This document shows, piece by piece, positions 8,568-17,723 of a stretch of DNA of 59,535 nt. Both the position numbers and the translations under genes were made by a program. The stretch comes from Acidobacteriota bacterium (GTDB lineage: Bacteria > Actinomycetota > Acidimicrobiia > Acidimicrobiales > Microtrichaceae), in assembly GCA_003577145.1 (NCBI GenBank), contig QEUP01000032.1:1-59535 (forward strand). Reading direction: 5' to 3'. The notes below the pieces were generated by a model. The model saw only the letters and a list, made by a program, of their open reading frames with translations. It had not been told where the DNA came from and did not search any database. The stretch's first letter is position 1. Each line of letters opens with the position of its first letter.

Positions 8568-9706
8568 GCAGGCCGGTGGTCGCGGTCAACCTCCTGTGGC
8601 TCGTCCCCGGAGTGGTCGGCGGGAGCGAGGGCCTGCTCGTCGCGGTCCTCGAAGGCGTCGCCGATCTCGGCCAGGACGACCTCGATATCCGCCTGCTGGT
8701 GCAGGATTCCCTGACAGAGGCGCATCCGCGGCTCATCGATTCGTTCCAGACCTACTGCTGGCACGGCTCGGGAGCCAACCGGGCCAGGCGGGTGGTCGCG
8801 GAGAACACCTGGCTCCGACGCCGGGCCACGGGCATGGGAGCCTCGCTGATCCACCACGCCGGCGGCATCGTGCCCCCGGTCCCGAGGACGCCGTGTGTCG
8901 TGACGATCCACGATCTCCAGCCACTGGAGCTCCCGCAGAACTTCGGGTTCGCCAAGCGCGCCTACATATCGAGCATGGTCGGCCGGTCGGCGCGGGCGGC
9001 TCGCGTGGTCATGACACCGAGCGAGTTCACCCGGATGTCTGTCATCGACCGTCTGCGCGTGGACCCGACCCGGGTGGTCGTCGTGCCTCACGGCGTGCAC
9101 CGCGCGGACCGGGAGGAGGACCCGGCCGAAGAGGTACTCGACCGGTACGGGATCGTCGGCAGCTACTTCCTCTACCCCGCGATCACCTACCCGCACAAGA
9201 ACCATGCGACGCTTCTGCGTGCCTTCGCCTGGCTGCTCGACGACGAGCCGGACCTGACCCTCGTCCTGACCGGCGGTGAGGGACCGTCCGAGCGCGACGT
9301 GGTGGGGTTGGTCGACTCGCTGGGGTTGGGAGACCGCGTGCGGCGGCCCGGCCGGGTACCCGACGAAGACCTCGATGCCCTCTACCGGGGGGCCACGGGC
9401 GTGGTGTTCCCGTCCCGCTACGAGGGGTTCGGGCTGCCGGTGCTGGAGGCGATGAGCCGGGGCAGTCCCGTCGTCGTGGCCGCTGCCGGAGCGCTGCCGG
9501 AGGTGGTCGGCGAGGAGCTGCCGCGAGTGGCACCCGACGACGTCGCGGGCTGGGCCGATGCGATGCGCAGGCTGGTTGCCGACGCCGCTCACCGTCGGCG
9601 CATGGGGGAACTGGCGCTCGAACGCTCGGCGACGTTCTCATGGGAAAGATCTGCCGCTGGCCTGCTGGGCGTCTACCGTCGCGGTCTGGAAGAGGCACGC
9701 GCATGA
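8564..9706 (+). CDS. GT4-family glycosyltransferase
   Basis: This 380-residue GT-B glycosyltransferase has VTIHDLQPLELPQNFG, YFLYPAITYPHKNHATLLRAF and SRYEGFGLPVLEAMSRGSPVV (EX7E) in the usual order. GTG 8564 overlaps the previous stop in a GTGA arrangement, and its own stop overlaps the next ATG. The three GT4 genes are therefore probably translated as a coupled unit. The HDLQPLELP segment resembles mannosyl/rhamnosyltransferases of capsule clusters, but the donor sugar is not determinable. No signal peptide or membrane helix is seen. Confidence 0.88.
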   Translation: MSRPVVAVNLLWLVPGVVGGSEGLLVAVLEGVADLGQDDLDIRLLVQDSLTEAHPRLIDSFQTYCWHGSGANRARRVVAENTWLRRRATGMGASLIHHAGGIVPPVPRTPCVVTIHDLQPLELPQNFGFAKRAYISSMVGRSARAARVVMTPSEFTRMSVIDRLRVDPTRVVVVPHGVHRADREEDPAEEVLDRYGIVGSYFLYPAITYPHKNHATLLRAFAWLLDDEPDLTLVLTGGEGPSERDVVGLVDSLGLGDRVRRPGRVPDEDLDALYRGATGVVFPSRYEGFGLPVLEAMSRGSPVVVAAAGALPEVVGEELPRVAPDDVAGWADAMRRLVADAAHRRRMGELALERSATFSWERSAAGLLGVYRRGLEEARA

Positions 9707-10953
9707 ACATCGTCGTGATCTGTCCCCACTTCGCACCCGACCTCGCCCCTACGGGTGAGGTGATGACCCGCATCGTCGAGGAGCTGGCCGCACGCGGTCA
9801 TCGCCTCCATGTGGTGACGTCGCTTCCCTGGTACGAGCGGCACCGCATCGAACCCGGCTGGGAGGGCTCGGTCGTGAGGCACGACGAGGTCCCCTGGGGG
9901 GTCATCAGCCGCGTCCACCCCTTCCCGACCGACAAGACCAACATCCCCGCCCGCGCCGCCGCCTTCGGCGGGTTCACGGCTCTGACGACGTTCGTGGCCC
10001 TGCTCACCCGGCTCTCACCCGATGTCGTACTGGCCATGTCCCCGCCACTGACCCTGGGGGTGGCCGGCTGGCTGGCAGCGCGGCGCCACCGGGTACCGTT
10101 CGTGTTCAACATCCAGGACGTCTTCCCCGACGTCGCCGTGGAACTGGGGGCCATCACCGACCGTCGGGTCATCTCCTTCGCGCGTTGGCTGGAGCGCTTC
10201 ACCTATTTCCGAGCCGACGCCGTGACCGTACTCTCGGACGACCTTCGTGAGAACGTCGCCGCCAAGCTCGCCGGTGACCGTCCCGACCGGGTCGTCGTCA
10301 TCCCCAACTTCGTCGACACCGACCGCATAGCGCCCGGGTCGCCGGACAACGACTACCGGGGGGAGTTCGACCTCAGCGGCAAGAGGGTCGTGATGTACGC
10401 GGGGAACGTGGGCATGTCGCAGTCGCTCGATCTGATGCTCGAAGCCGCGGCGACCTTCACCGATGACCCCGACATCCGCTTCGTCATCAACGGGTCGGGA
10501 GCCGCGCGCCCGGGCCTGATCGAGCGTGCCCGCGGCCTCGAGAACGTGGTCTTCGTCGGCATGCAGCCGCGTGAGCGCTTGTCGCAGGTCCTGGCAGCCG
10601 CCGACATCCACGTGGTCCCCCTCAAGACGGGCCTGGCCCGGTCCAGCGTGCCCTCCAAGCTCTACTCGATCCTTGCCGCGGGACGCCCGGTCGTCGCTTC
10701 GGTGGATGCTGGCACCGAGGTCGCCCGCGTCGTCGACGGCGCCGGCGCCGGCGTGTGCGTCCCACCCGAGGATGCCGAGGCGTTCACCAAGGCGCTGGCC
10801 GTGCTGCTACAGGACGACCAGCAGCGTGCGGCGATGGGGCGACGAGGCCGGTCGTTCGTAGAGGGTTGGGCATCGCCTGCTGCGGTGGCCCGACGTTACG
10901 AAGACCTGTTCGCTCAGGTGGCCGAAGAGAGGCGGGCTGGATCACACTGGTAG
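9703..10953 (+). CDS. WcaI/WbuB-like GT4 glycosyltransferase
   Basis: This 416-residue protein starts with NIVVICPHFAPDLAPTGEV and contains GWLAARRHRVPFVFNIQDVFPDVA, the pattern of WbuB and colanic-acid WcaI-type transferases. A hydrophobic stretch (about 85-125, with TTFVALLTRL and MSPPLTLGVAGWLAA) could bind the membrane. The C-terminal half has VVMYAGNVGMSQSLDLMLEA and RSSVPSKLYSILAAGRPVVAS. ATG 9703 overlaps the upstream stop (ATGA) and replaces a longer upstream start inside that gene. It is the third gene of the GT4 operon. WbuB homologues add fucosamine-type sugars in E. coli; the sugar here is unknown. Confidence 0.86.
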   Translation: MNIVVICPHFAPDLAPTGEVMTRIVEELAARGHRLHVVTSLPWYERHRIEPGWEGSVVRHDEVPWGVISRVHPFPTDKTNIPARAAAFGGFTALTTFVALLTRLSPDVVLAMSPPLTLGVAGWLAARRHRVPFVFNIQDVFPDVAVELGAITDRRVISFARWLERFTYFRADAVTVLSDDLRENVAAKLAGDRPDRVVVIPNFVDTDRIAPGSPDNDYRGEFDLSGKRVVMYAGNVGMSQSLDLMLEAAATFTDDPDIRFVINGSGAARPGLIERARGLENVVFVGMQPRERLSQVLAAADIHVVPLKTGLARSSVPSKLYSILAAGRPVVASVDAGTEVARVVDGAGAGVCVPPEDAEAFTKALAVLLQDDQQRAAMGRRGRSFVEGWASPAAVARRYEDLFAQVAEERRAGSHW

Positions 10954-11040
10954 GACTCGGTCCTTGCGGTGCGCCTGGGAGAGGCCGATCGATCTCACAC
11001 CGAGCCAGCGGGGCGCACACCGAGAGCCCTCCCTCACAGC

Positions 11041-11056
11041 TAGGTTTGAACGTTCA
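11041..11056 (+). promoter_or_regulatory. -10 box and palindrome at the start of the histidine-rich gene
   Basis: TAGGTT (11041-11046) lies 9 nt before ATG 11056. The interval is part of a perfect 10-bp palindrome, TGAACGTTCA (11047-11056), that includes the first base of the start codon. Confidence 0.4.
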
Positions 11057-11847
11057 TGGCCAAGCGAAGCAGCGACAAGAAGATCCAAAAGGTCCAGCGG
11101 GCCGGCAAGGCCGCCGGGGGCGGCGGCCGCCAGCGGCGCAACCTCGCCTACCCGTTGCTCATTGCCGCCATCGTCGTGGTCGGCGTGGGCATGGTCTGGT
11201 TCGCCCGTGAGCGGCGTTCGACCGAGGTGGAGGCAGCCCCCACCCTCGACGATCACTGGCACTCGGCGTACGGCACCTACATCTGTGACGGCTTCCAGCC
11301 CAACCTGGCCGATGTCGGTCAGGACGCCATGGGGATCCACACCCACGAGGACGGGCTCATCCACATCCATCCGTTCTCCTCGGCGGTGACCGGCGAGAAC
11401 GCCACCTTGGGGGTGTGGCTCGAGCAGGTGGGTCTGACGGCCGAGGACGACCGCTTGGTGATGCCCGACGGCACCGAGTACATCGAAGGCGAGACCAAGT
11501 GCGAGATCGACGGGAAGGAGGTCGACGCCGAGGTGGTCCTCTACAAGTGGCCCCCACAGGCCTCGCCGGAGACGGAGCCGGACTTGTTCACCAGCGACTT
11601 CGGCAGCGTGCGGCTCGCCGCCGACGGCGAGGCATACGTCTTGGCCTTCGTGCCCGAGGGTACCGACGTGCCGTTGCCGCCCAACGTTGAAGCCCTGGCC
11701 AACCCCAGCGACGAGGACCCCACCGCGCCGACCGAGACCTCCGTGGTCGAGAGCGTGCCCGGCACGGAAACCACGACCAGCACCGTCGCCACGACGAGCA
11801 GCACCGTCGCCGGAGCGGGTGGTACCGCGCCCACCGGTGGTGGCTAG
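11056..11847 (+). CDS. Membrane-anchored histidine-rich protein of unknown function
   Basis: This 263-residue protein has a very basic cytoplasmic start (residues 1-28), one membrane segment (about 31-49) and an exported domain. The first part of that domain has closely spaced histidines: H67 and H69 in DDHWHSAYGTYIC, then H95, H97, H103 and H105 in GIHTHEDGLIHIHPF. C77 and another cysteine in ETKCEID are also present. The tail is Thr/Ser/Pro-rich linker. The histidine pattern looks like a metal-binding site, but I recognise no named family. It sits between the GT4 operon and the nucleotidyltransferase gene, 4 bp before the latter, which suggests co-expression with surface-glycan genes. Confidence 0.75.
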   Translation: MAKRSSDKKIQKVQRAGKAAGGGGRQRRNLAYPLLIAAIVVVGVGMVWFARERRSTEVEAAPTLDDHWHSAYGTYICDGFQPNLADVGQDAMGIHTHEDGLIHIHPFSSAVTGENATLGVWLEQVGLTAEDDRLVMPDGTEYIEGETKCEIDGKEVDAEVVLYKWPPQASPETEPDLFTSDFGSVRLAADGEAYVLAFVPEGTDVPLPPNVEALANPSDEDPTAPTETSVVESVPGTETTTSTVATTSSTVAGAGGTAPTGGG

Positions 11848-11851
11848 TGTC

Positions 11852-12865
11852 ATGAAGGCTGTCGTCCTCGTCGGCGGCTTCGGCACGCGGCTGCGACCGT
11901 TGACGCTGGCGGTGCCGAAGCAGATGCTGCCGGTCCTCGACTCGACCATGCTCGAGTTCGTCGTGCGGGAGTTGGGGCGTCACGGCGTCGAGGAGGTGGT
12001 GCTCTCCCTCGGTTACCGGCCCGATGCGTTCGTCGCCAGCTATCCCGACGACATGTGCGAGGGTGTGCATCTCGTCTACGCACAAGAGCCTTCCCCGCTC
12101 GACACAGCCGGCGCGATACGCTTCGCCGCCGACCATGCCGGCATCACGGACCGCTTCCTCGCGGTGAACGGTGACGTGCTCACCGACATCGACATCGCCG
12201 GGCTGTGGCGGCGCCACGACGAGTTCGGAGCAGAGGCCACCATCGCGCTGACGCCGGTCGACGATCCCTCGCGCTACGGCGTGGTCCCGATCGACGATCG
12301 CAATCGTGTCCTCGAGTTCGTCGAGAAGCCGCCCCCCGGCACCGAGCCCAGCAACTGGATCAACGCCGGGATCTACGTGCTCGAGCCGTCGGTCCTGGCG
12401 CGGATCGATCCCGGCCGGCGGGTCTCGATCGAACGGGAGACCTTTCCCCGGATGGCGGCAGAGGGCACGCTCTACGCGGTCCACTGCGCCGAGTACTGGA
12501 TCGATGCCGGTACTCCCGAGTCCTACCTCCAGGCGCAGCTCGACCTGATGGATGGACGCAGGGGCACGCCCAGAGACGGCGTGTCGCCGGGAGCCGAGAT
12601 CGCCCCGGGTGCGCTCGTCGAGCACTCTGTCATAGGCGAGGGCGTGGTCGTGGAGCAGGGGGCAGTGATCAGGGAGTCCCTGGTGATGGCCCGCACCCGT
12701 ATCGGGCGAGACGCCTTGCTCGACCGTGCCCTGGTGGGCGAGGGCGCAGTGGTGGGCAGCGGCTCCAGGCTCAGTGACCACGCCGTCGTGGGCCACGACG
12801 AGAAGATCGACTCCGGGTCGATGCTCGAGCACCGGACCGTGCCCCCACCGGAGGAGTGGGAATGA
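11852..12865 (+). CDS. Sugar-1-phosphate nucleotidyltransferase, probable mannose-1-phosphate guanylyltransferase
   Basis: This 337-residue protein has an N-terminal nucleotidyltransferase fold (MKAVVLVGGFGTRLRPLT, PKQMLPVLDSTMLE, FLAVNGDVLTDIDI, VEKPPPG, NAGIYVLEP) and a C-terminal left-handed beta-helix (about 255-330, hexad repeats such as GALVEHSVIGEGVVVEQGAV). This is the ManB/GMPP layout common in Actinobacteria. It would make GDP-mannose, the precursor of the GDP-fucose and GDP-rhamnose made by fcl, gmd and rmd nearby. A glucose-1-phosphate specificity cannot be excluded. ATG 11852 follows the upstream stop by 4 nt, and its stop overlaps the next ATG. Confidence 0.85.
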   Translation: MKAVVLVGGFGTRLRPLTLAVPKQMLPVLDSTMLEFVVRELGRHGVEEVVLSLGYRPDAFVASYPDDMCEGVHLVYAQEPSPLDTAGAIRFAADHAGITDRFLAVNGDVLTDIDIAGLWRRHDEFGAEATIALTPVDDPSRYGVVPIDDRNRVLEFVEKPPPGTEPSNWINAGIYVLEPSVLARIDPGRRVSIERETFPRMAAEGTLYAVHCAEYWIDAGTPESYLQAQLDLMDGRRGTPRDGVSPGAEIAPGALVEHSVIGEGVVVEQGAVIRESLVMARTRIGRDALLDRALVGEGAVVGSGSRLSDHAVVGHDEKIDSGSMLEHRTVPPPEEWE

Positions 12866-13809
12866 GGGTGCTCGTGACCGGCGGAGCCGGCTTCATAGGT
12901 TCCAATCTCGTGGACCGCCTGCTGGTGGAGGATCACACCGTGGATGTGGTCGACGACCTCTCCTCGGGGTCCCTCGCCAACCTGGCCGACGCCAGAGCCG
13001 AGCCGGATCACCGCTTCAAGTTCCACCAGATGGACATCCGCGATCCTGCCATCGTCGACCTCTTCAAGCGCCGTGAGTACGAGGCGGTCTTCCACCTCGC
13101 CGCACAGATCGACGTCCGCTTGTCGGTCGAAGATCCCGTGCTGGACGCGATGCTCAACGTGATCGGCTCGCTGAACGTGCTGGAGGGGGCGAGGGCGGCC
13201 GGGACCAAGAAGGTCGTGTTCGCCACGAGCGGAGGCACGATCTACGGCCACATCGAGCCCGAGGACCTGCCGGTGAGCGAGTCGCATCCGATGCACCCGC
13301 TGTCGCCCTACGGCGTCTCCAAGAAGGCGGTCGTCGACTACCTGTATGCCTACCGTGAGCTGCACCAGATCGAGTACACCGCCCTGGCCCTGGCGAACGT
13401 CTACGGCCCCCGCCAGGATCCCCACGGCGAGGCGGGCGTGGTGGCCATCTTCGCCAACCGCTTCATGGGCGGCGAGGAGTGCTGGATCTACGGCGACGGT
13501 GAGCAGACACGCGACTTCGTCTACGTCGACGACGTGGTCGACGCCTTCGTCAGGGCGGCCGAGCGGGGCAGTGGCCTGCTGCTCAACATCGGCAGGGGGG
13601 TCGAGGTGTCGGTCAACCAGCTCTACCGGGCCATGGCGGCAGTCGCCGGGATCGACGAGGACCCCGTGTACAAACCGCCCCGTCCGGGCGAGCTCGAGCG
13701 TTCCGCCGTGGACCCGGCGCGAGCCAAGATCCACCTCGGCTGGGAGCCGTGGACCGATCTCGATTCGGGTGTGAAAGCCACCTACGACTGGTTCACGGCC
13801 AGCGCCTAG
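12862..13809 (+). CDS. NAD-dependent sugar epimerase, GalE-like SDR
   Basis: This 315-residue extended SDR has VTGGAGFIGSNLVDRLL, FHLAAQIDVRLSVEDP, FATSGGTIYG, catalytic YGVSKK and DFVYVDDVVDAF. It is most like UDP-glucose 4-epimerases of the short bacterial/archaeal type; UDP-glucuronate 4-epimerase is also possible given ugd nearby. ATG 12862 overlaps the nucleotidyltransferase stop (ATGA), so I prefer it to a GTG 6 nt upstream. It ends the plus-strand glycan operon, and a strong hairpin follows at 13825. Confidence 0.85.
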   Translation: MRVLVTGGAGFIGSNLVDRLLVEDHTVDVVDDLSSGSLANLADARAEPDHRFKFHQMDIRDPAIVDLFKRREYEAVFHLAAQIDVRLSVEDPVLDAMLNVIGSLNVLEGARAAGTKKVVFATSGGTIYGHIEPEDLPVSESHPMHPLSPYGVSKKAVVDYLYAYRELHQIEYTALALANVYGPRQDPHGEAGVVAIFANRFMGGEECWIYGDGEQTRDFVYVDDVVDAFVRAAERGSGLLLNIGRGVEVSVNQLYRAMAAVAGIDEDPVYKPPRPGELERSAVDPARAKIHLGWEPWTDLDSGVKATYDWFTASA

Positions 13810-13824
13810 TGCCTGCCCCTCGCC

Positions 13825-13871
13825 TTCTTGGCAGCGATTCCCGCGCATACGGGGTGTATTGCTGCCAAGAA
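13825..13871. terminator. Bidirectional terminator-like hairpin between convergent genes
   Basis: ttcttggcagcgat (13825-13838) pairs with attgctgccaagaa (13858-13871): 14 bp with one G-T wobble. The loop holds a small ccc/ggg stem. It lies between the convergent ends of the GalE-like gene and cofE and could end transcripts from both sides. Confidence 0.7.
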
Positions 13872-13878
13872 CCGCTCA

Positions 13879-14574
13879 TCAGCGGAACAGGTCTTCGGAC
13901 GGGTGGCGCACCAACCCGCTGCGGACGGTGCCCTCGCCGAACCAGGCTCGGTCCACGCCGCGGACCACGGCGACGGGCACGTTGCGGGCCTTGCCCATCA
14001 CCAGGTCCGCCGCGGCGGCTATCTCGTCGACGATCGCCACCTCGGTGACCTCCAGCTCACGGCCCAAGGCGTCGGTCGTTCCCCGCAGATCGAGGATCGG
14101 TGAGATGCCGGCGCTGCCGATGGCCACGTCGGTGACCCCGCAGCGCCAGGGCCGCCCGAACGTGTCGGACACGATCACCGCCACGTCGACCCCCGCCCCT
14201 GCCCGGATCCGGTCCCGGATCCGGCGTGCGGTGCGGTCGGGGTCCCGGGGGAGAAGAGCGGCGTGGCCCTCGGCCACGTTGGACAGGTCGACACCCGCGT
14301 TGGCGCACACGAAGCCGTGCTGGGTCTCGCTGATGATCAAGTCCCCTCGTCGTCGCAGGACGCGCACCGACTCGCGCTCGACGAGGGCCTTGTGCCCCCG
14401 TGGATCATCGGTGTCGATGGGCACTACGCGACCTTCGGCCTTCGACACGACCTTCTGGGTGACGACGACGACATCGCCGTCTTCGAGCTCAGCTCTCTGA
14501 CAGATCAGGCCACCCAGATCGTCGCCCGGGCCGACCTCGGGCAGCCCGGCGATCCCGATGATCTCGACGCTCAC
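13879..14574 (-). CDS. cofE: Coenzyme F420-0:L-glutamate ligase
   Basis: This 231-residue GTP-dependent ligase adds gamma-linked glutamates to F420-0. Motifs include DGDVVVVTQKVVSKAEGR, SETQHGFVCANAGVDLSN, VIVSDTFGRPWRCG and DEIAAAADLVMGKA, all typical of CofE. The GTG at 14574 overlaps the cofD stop (GTGA) and gives the family N-terminus; a much longer upstream frame is antisense noise inside cofD. Mycobacterial FbiB fuses this domain to a C-terminal flavin reductase domain. That second domain is absent here, so the reductase step must be encoded elsewhere. Confidence 0.94.
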   Translation of the reverse strand: MSVEIIGIAGLPEVGPGDDLGGLICQRAELEDGDVVVVTQKVVSKAEGRVVPIDTDDPRGHKALVERESVRVLRRRGDLIISETQHGFVCANAGVDLSNVAEGHAALLPRDPDRTARRIRDRIRAGAGVDVAVIVSDTFGRPWRCGVTDVAIGSAGISPILDLRGTTDALGRELEVTEVAIVDEIAAAADLVMGKARNVPVAVVRGVDRAWFGEGTVRSGLVRHPSEDLFR

Positions 14575-15497
14575 CGACCTGCCTCCAAACAGGCGCGTGC
14601 CAGATCGGCGGCCTCTCTCCTGCCATGCATCACCGTCTGGGTGACCACGCAGCGCAGCCCCTCGGCCTCCACCGCGGCGGCGAGCGCGGCGTCCTGCTCG
14701 TCGATGACGAGGGTGCCGACAAGGCCGGCGTAGAAGCGCGCGATGCCAGCCGCAGACGGTTCGTGTCCGAGCTCGAGCATGAGCCGGTCGGCGGGGCCCT
14801 TGAGGGCCCTTCCGCCGACGATGGGCGAGACGGCCACGACGCTCTCGCGGCGCGCGGCGATCGCCTCCCTGATGCCCGGAACCTCGAGGACCGGATCTAC
14901 CGAGACGATCGGGTTCGACGGGGCGATGATGACGGTGCCGGCGCCGGCGATGGCGCCCAGGACGCCCGGGGCCGGCTTGGCGCTCTCCACCCCTTCCACC
15001 CGCACGCCGGTGGCCGGGATGCTGTGACGCTCGCGGACGAAGTACTCCTGGAAGGCGATCTCGCCGAGGTCCTCGGTGGTGATGTGTGTCCGCAGGCGGT
15101 CGTTGGTCGCCGGCAGCACGGTGAGATCGAGTCCCCACGCCCGGGCGATCTCGCCGGTGACGGTGGTGAGGTCGGCGCCGTCGTGCAGCCGGCCGGTCCG
15201 GTAGAGGTGAGTACCGAGGTCACGGTCGCCCAGCCGGAACCACGTCAGGCCGCCGTAGCGCTCCAGGCTCTCCATCGCCTGCCACGACTCATCGGCGAGG
15301 CCCCAGCCCCGCTCGGGGTCGACGGCCTCGGCCAGCGTGTACAGGACCGTGTCGATGTCGGGACAGACGTAGAGGCCGTGGATCATCACGTCGTCGGCCA
15401 CGTTCACCACCGCGGTGATATAGGCCGGGGCCACGACGGCCACAAGGCCACGCAGCAGCCGCGCCGCCCCGACCCCACCTGCGATCGTCGTGATCAT
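14571..15497 (-). CDS. cofD: LPPG/EPPG:FO phospho-lactate (enolpyruvate) transferase
   Basis: This 308-residue transferase joins the guanylylated phospho-lactate or phospho-enolpyruvate donor to FO, giving (dehydro) F420-0. It opens with ITTIAGGVGAARLLRGL, then VNVADDVMIHGLYVCPDIDT, RLGDRDLGTHLYR, IIAPSNPIVSVDPVL and SPIVGGRALKGPADRLM, the CofD/FbiA signature. It overlaps cofE by 4 nt. A TAGGTT box 7 nt upstream of ATG 15497 suggests it also has its own promoter even though gmd ends only 30 bp before it. F420 serves redox enzymes common in Actinobacteria. Confidence 0.95.
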   Translation of the reverse strand: MITTIAGGVGAARLLRGLVAVVAPAYITAVVNVADDVMIHGLYVCPDIDTVLYTLAEAVDPERGWGLADESWQAMESLERYGGLTWFRLGDRDLGTHLYRTGRLHDGADLTTVTGEIARAWGLDLTVLPATNDRLRTHITTEDLGEIAFQEYFVRERHSIPATGVRVEGVESAKPAPGVLGAIAGAGTVIIAPSNPIVSVDPVLEVPGIREAIAARRESVVAVSPIVGGRALKGPADRLMLELGHEPSAAGIARFYAGLVGTLVIDEQDAALAAAVEAEGLRCVVTQTVMHGRREAADLARACLEAGR

Positions 15498-15504
15498 GCC
15501 GGCG

Positions 15505-15510
15505 AACCTA
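15505..15510 (-). promoter_or_regulatory. -10 box of cofDE
   Basis: TAGGTT on the minus strand sits 7 nt before ATG 15497 in the 30-bp gap after gmd. No Shine-Dalgarno is present, so cofD is probably read from a leaderless transcript. Confidence 0.5.
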
Positions 15511-15527
15511 CAGCAGCGCGGATCCGA

Positions 15528-17439
<1,912 letters not shown>

Positions 17440-17479
17440 GGACGAGCGCGTGAAGCGCACCCGGCAAGCATGGACCCGT

Positions 17480-17485
17480 AGTCTA
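17480..17485 (-). promoter_or_regulatory. -10 box of rmd-gmd
   Basis: TAGACT on the minus strand lies about 40 nt before ATG 17439. The same hexamer precedes secA and the ECF sigma gene. Confidence 0.45.
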
Positions 17486-17672
17486 CGGCGTGATCGAAAT
17501 CCCCCCAGAAGGCGCTACCGCCGGCAGGCCTTGGTCAGCCCGCCGAGCGCCCGGCCTCCCCACGCCATCTGGGTGCTAGCTGTAGTGATCGAGACTTTAA
17601 CAGTTGCAAGCGCCCTGGGTGGGAGCTTCGTCTGCCCTGAGTCGGTTGGAGTAGCATCGACGGGCGCACACT

Positions 17673-17718
17673 GGAAGGGGCCGCTCGTCGCGCGGCCCGT
17701 TCGTCTTTTTACCCTTCC
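17673..17718 (+). terminator. Attenuator-like hairpin with T-run before the GT2 fusion gene
   Basis: gggccgc (17678-17684) pairs with gcggccc (17692-17698), followed by TTTTT at 17706-17710, just 14 nt before the GTG. An outer pairing, ggaaggg (17673-17679) with cccttcc (17712-17718), would enclose and compete with it. A TAGCAT box at 17652-17657 could start a transcript that passes through this structure. A second box, TACCCT (17710-17715), overlaps the T-run 8 nt before the start codon. Confidence 0.5.
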
Positions 17719-17723
17719 CGTAG

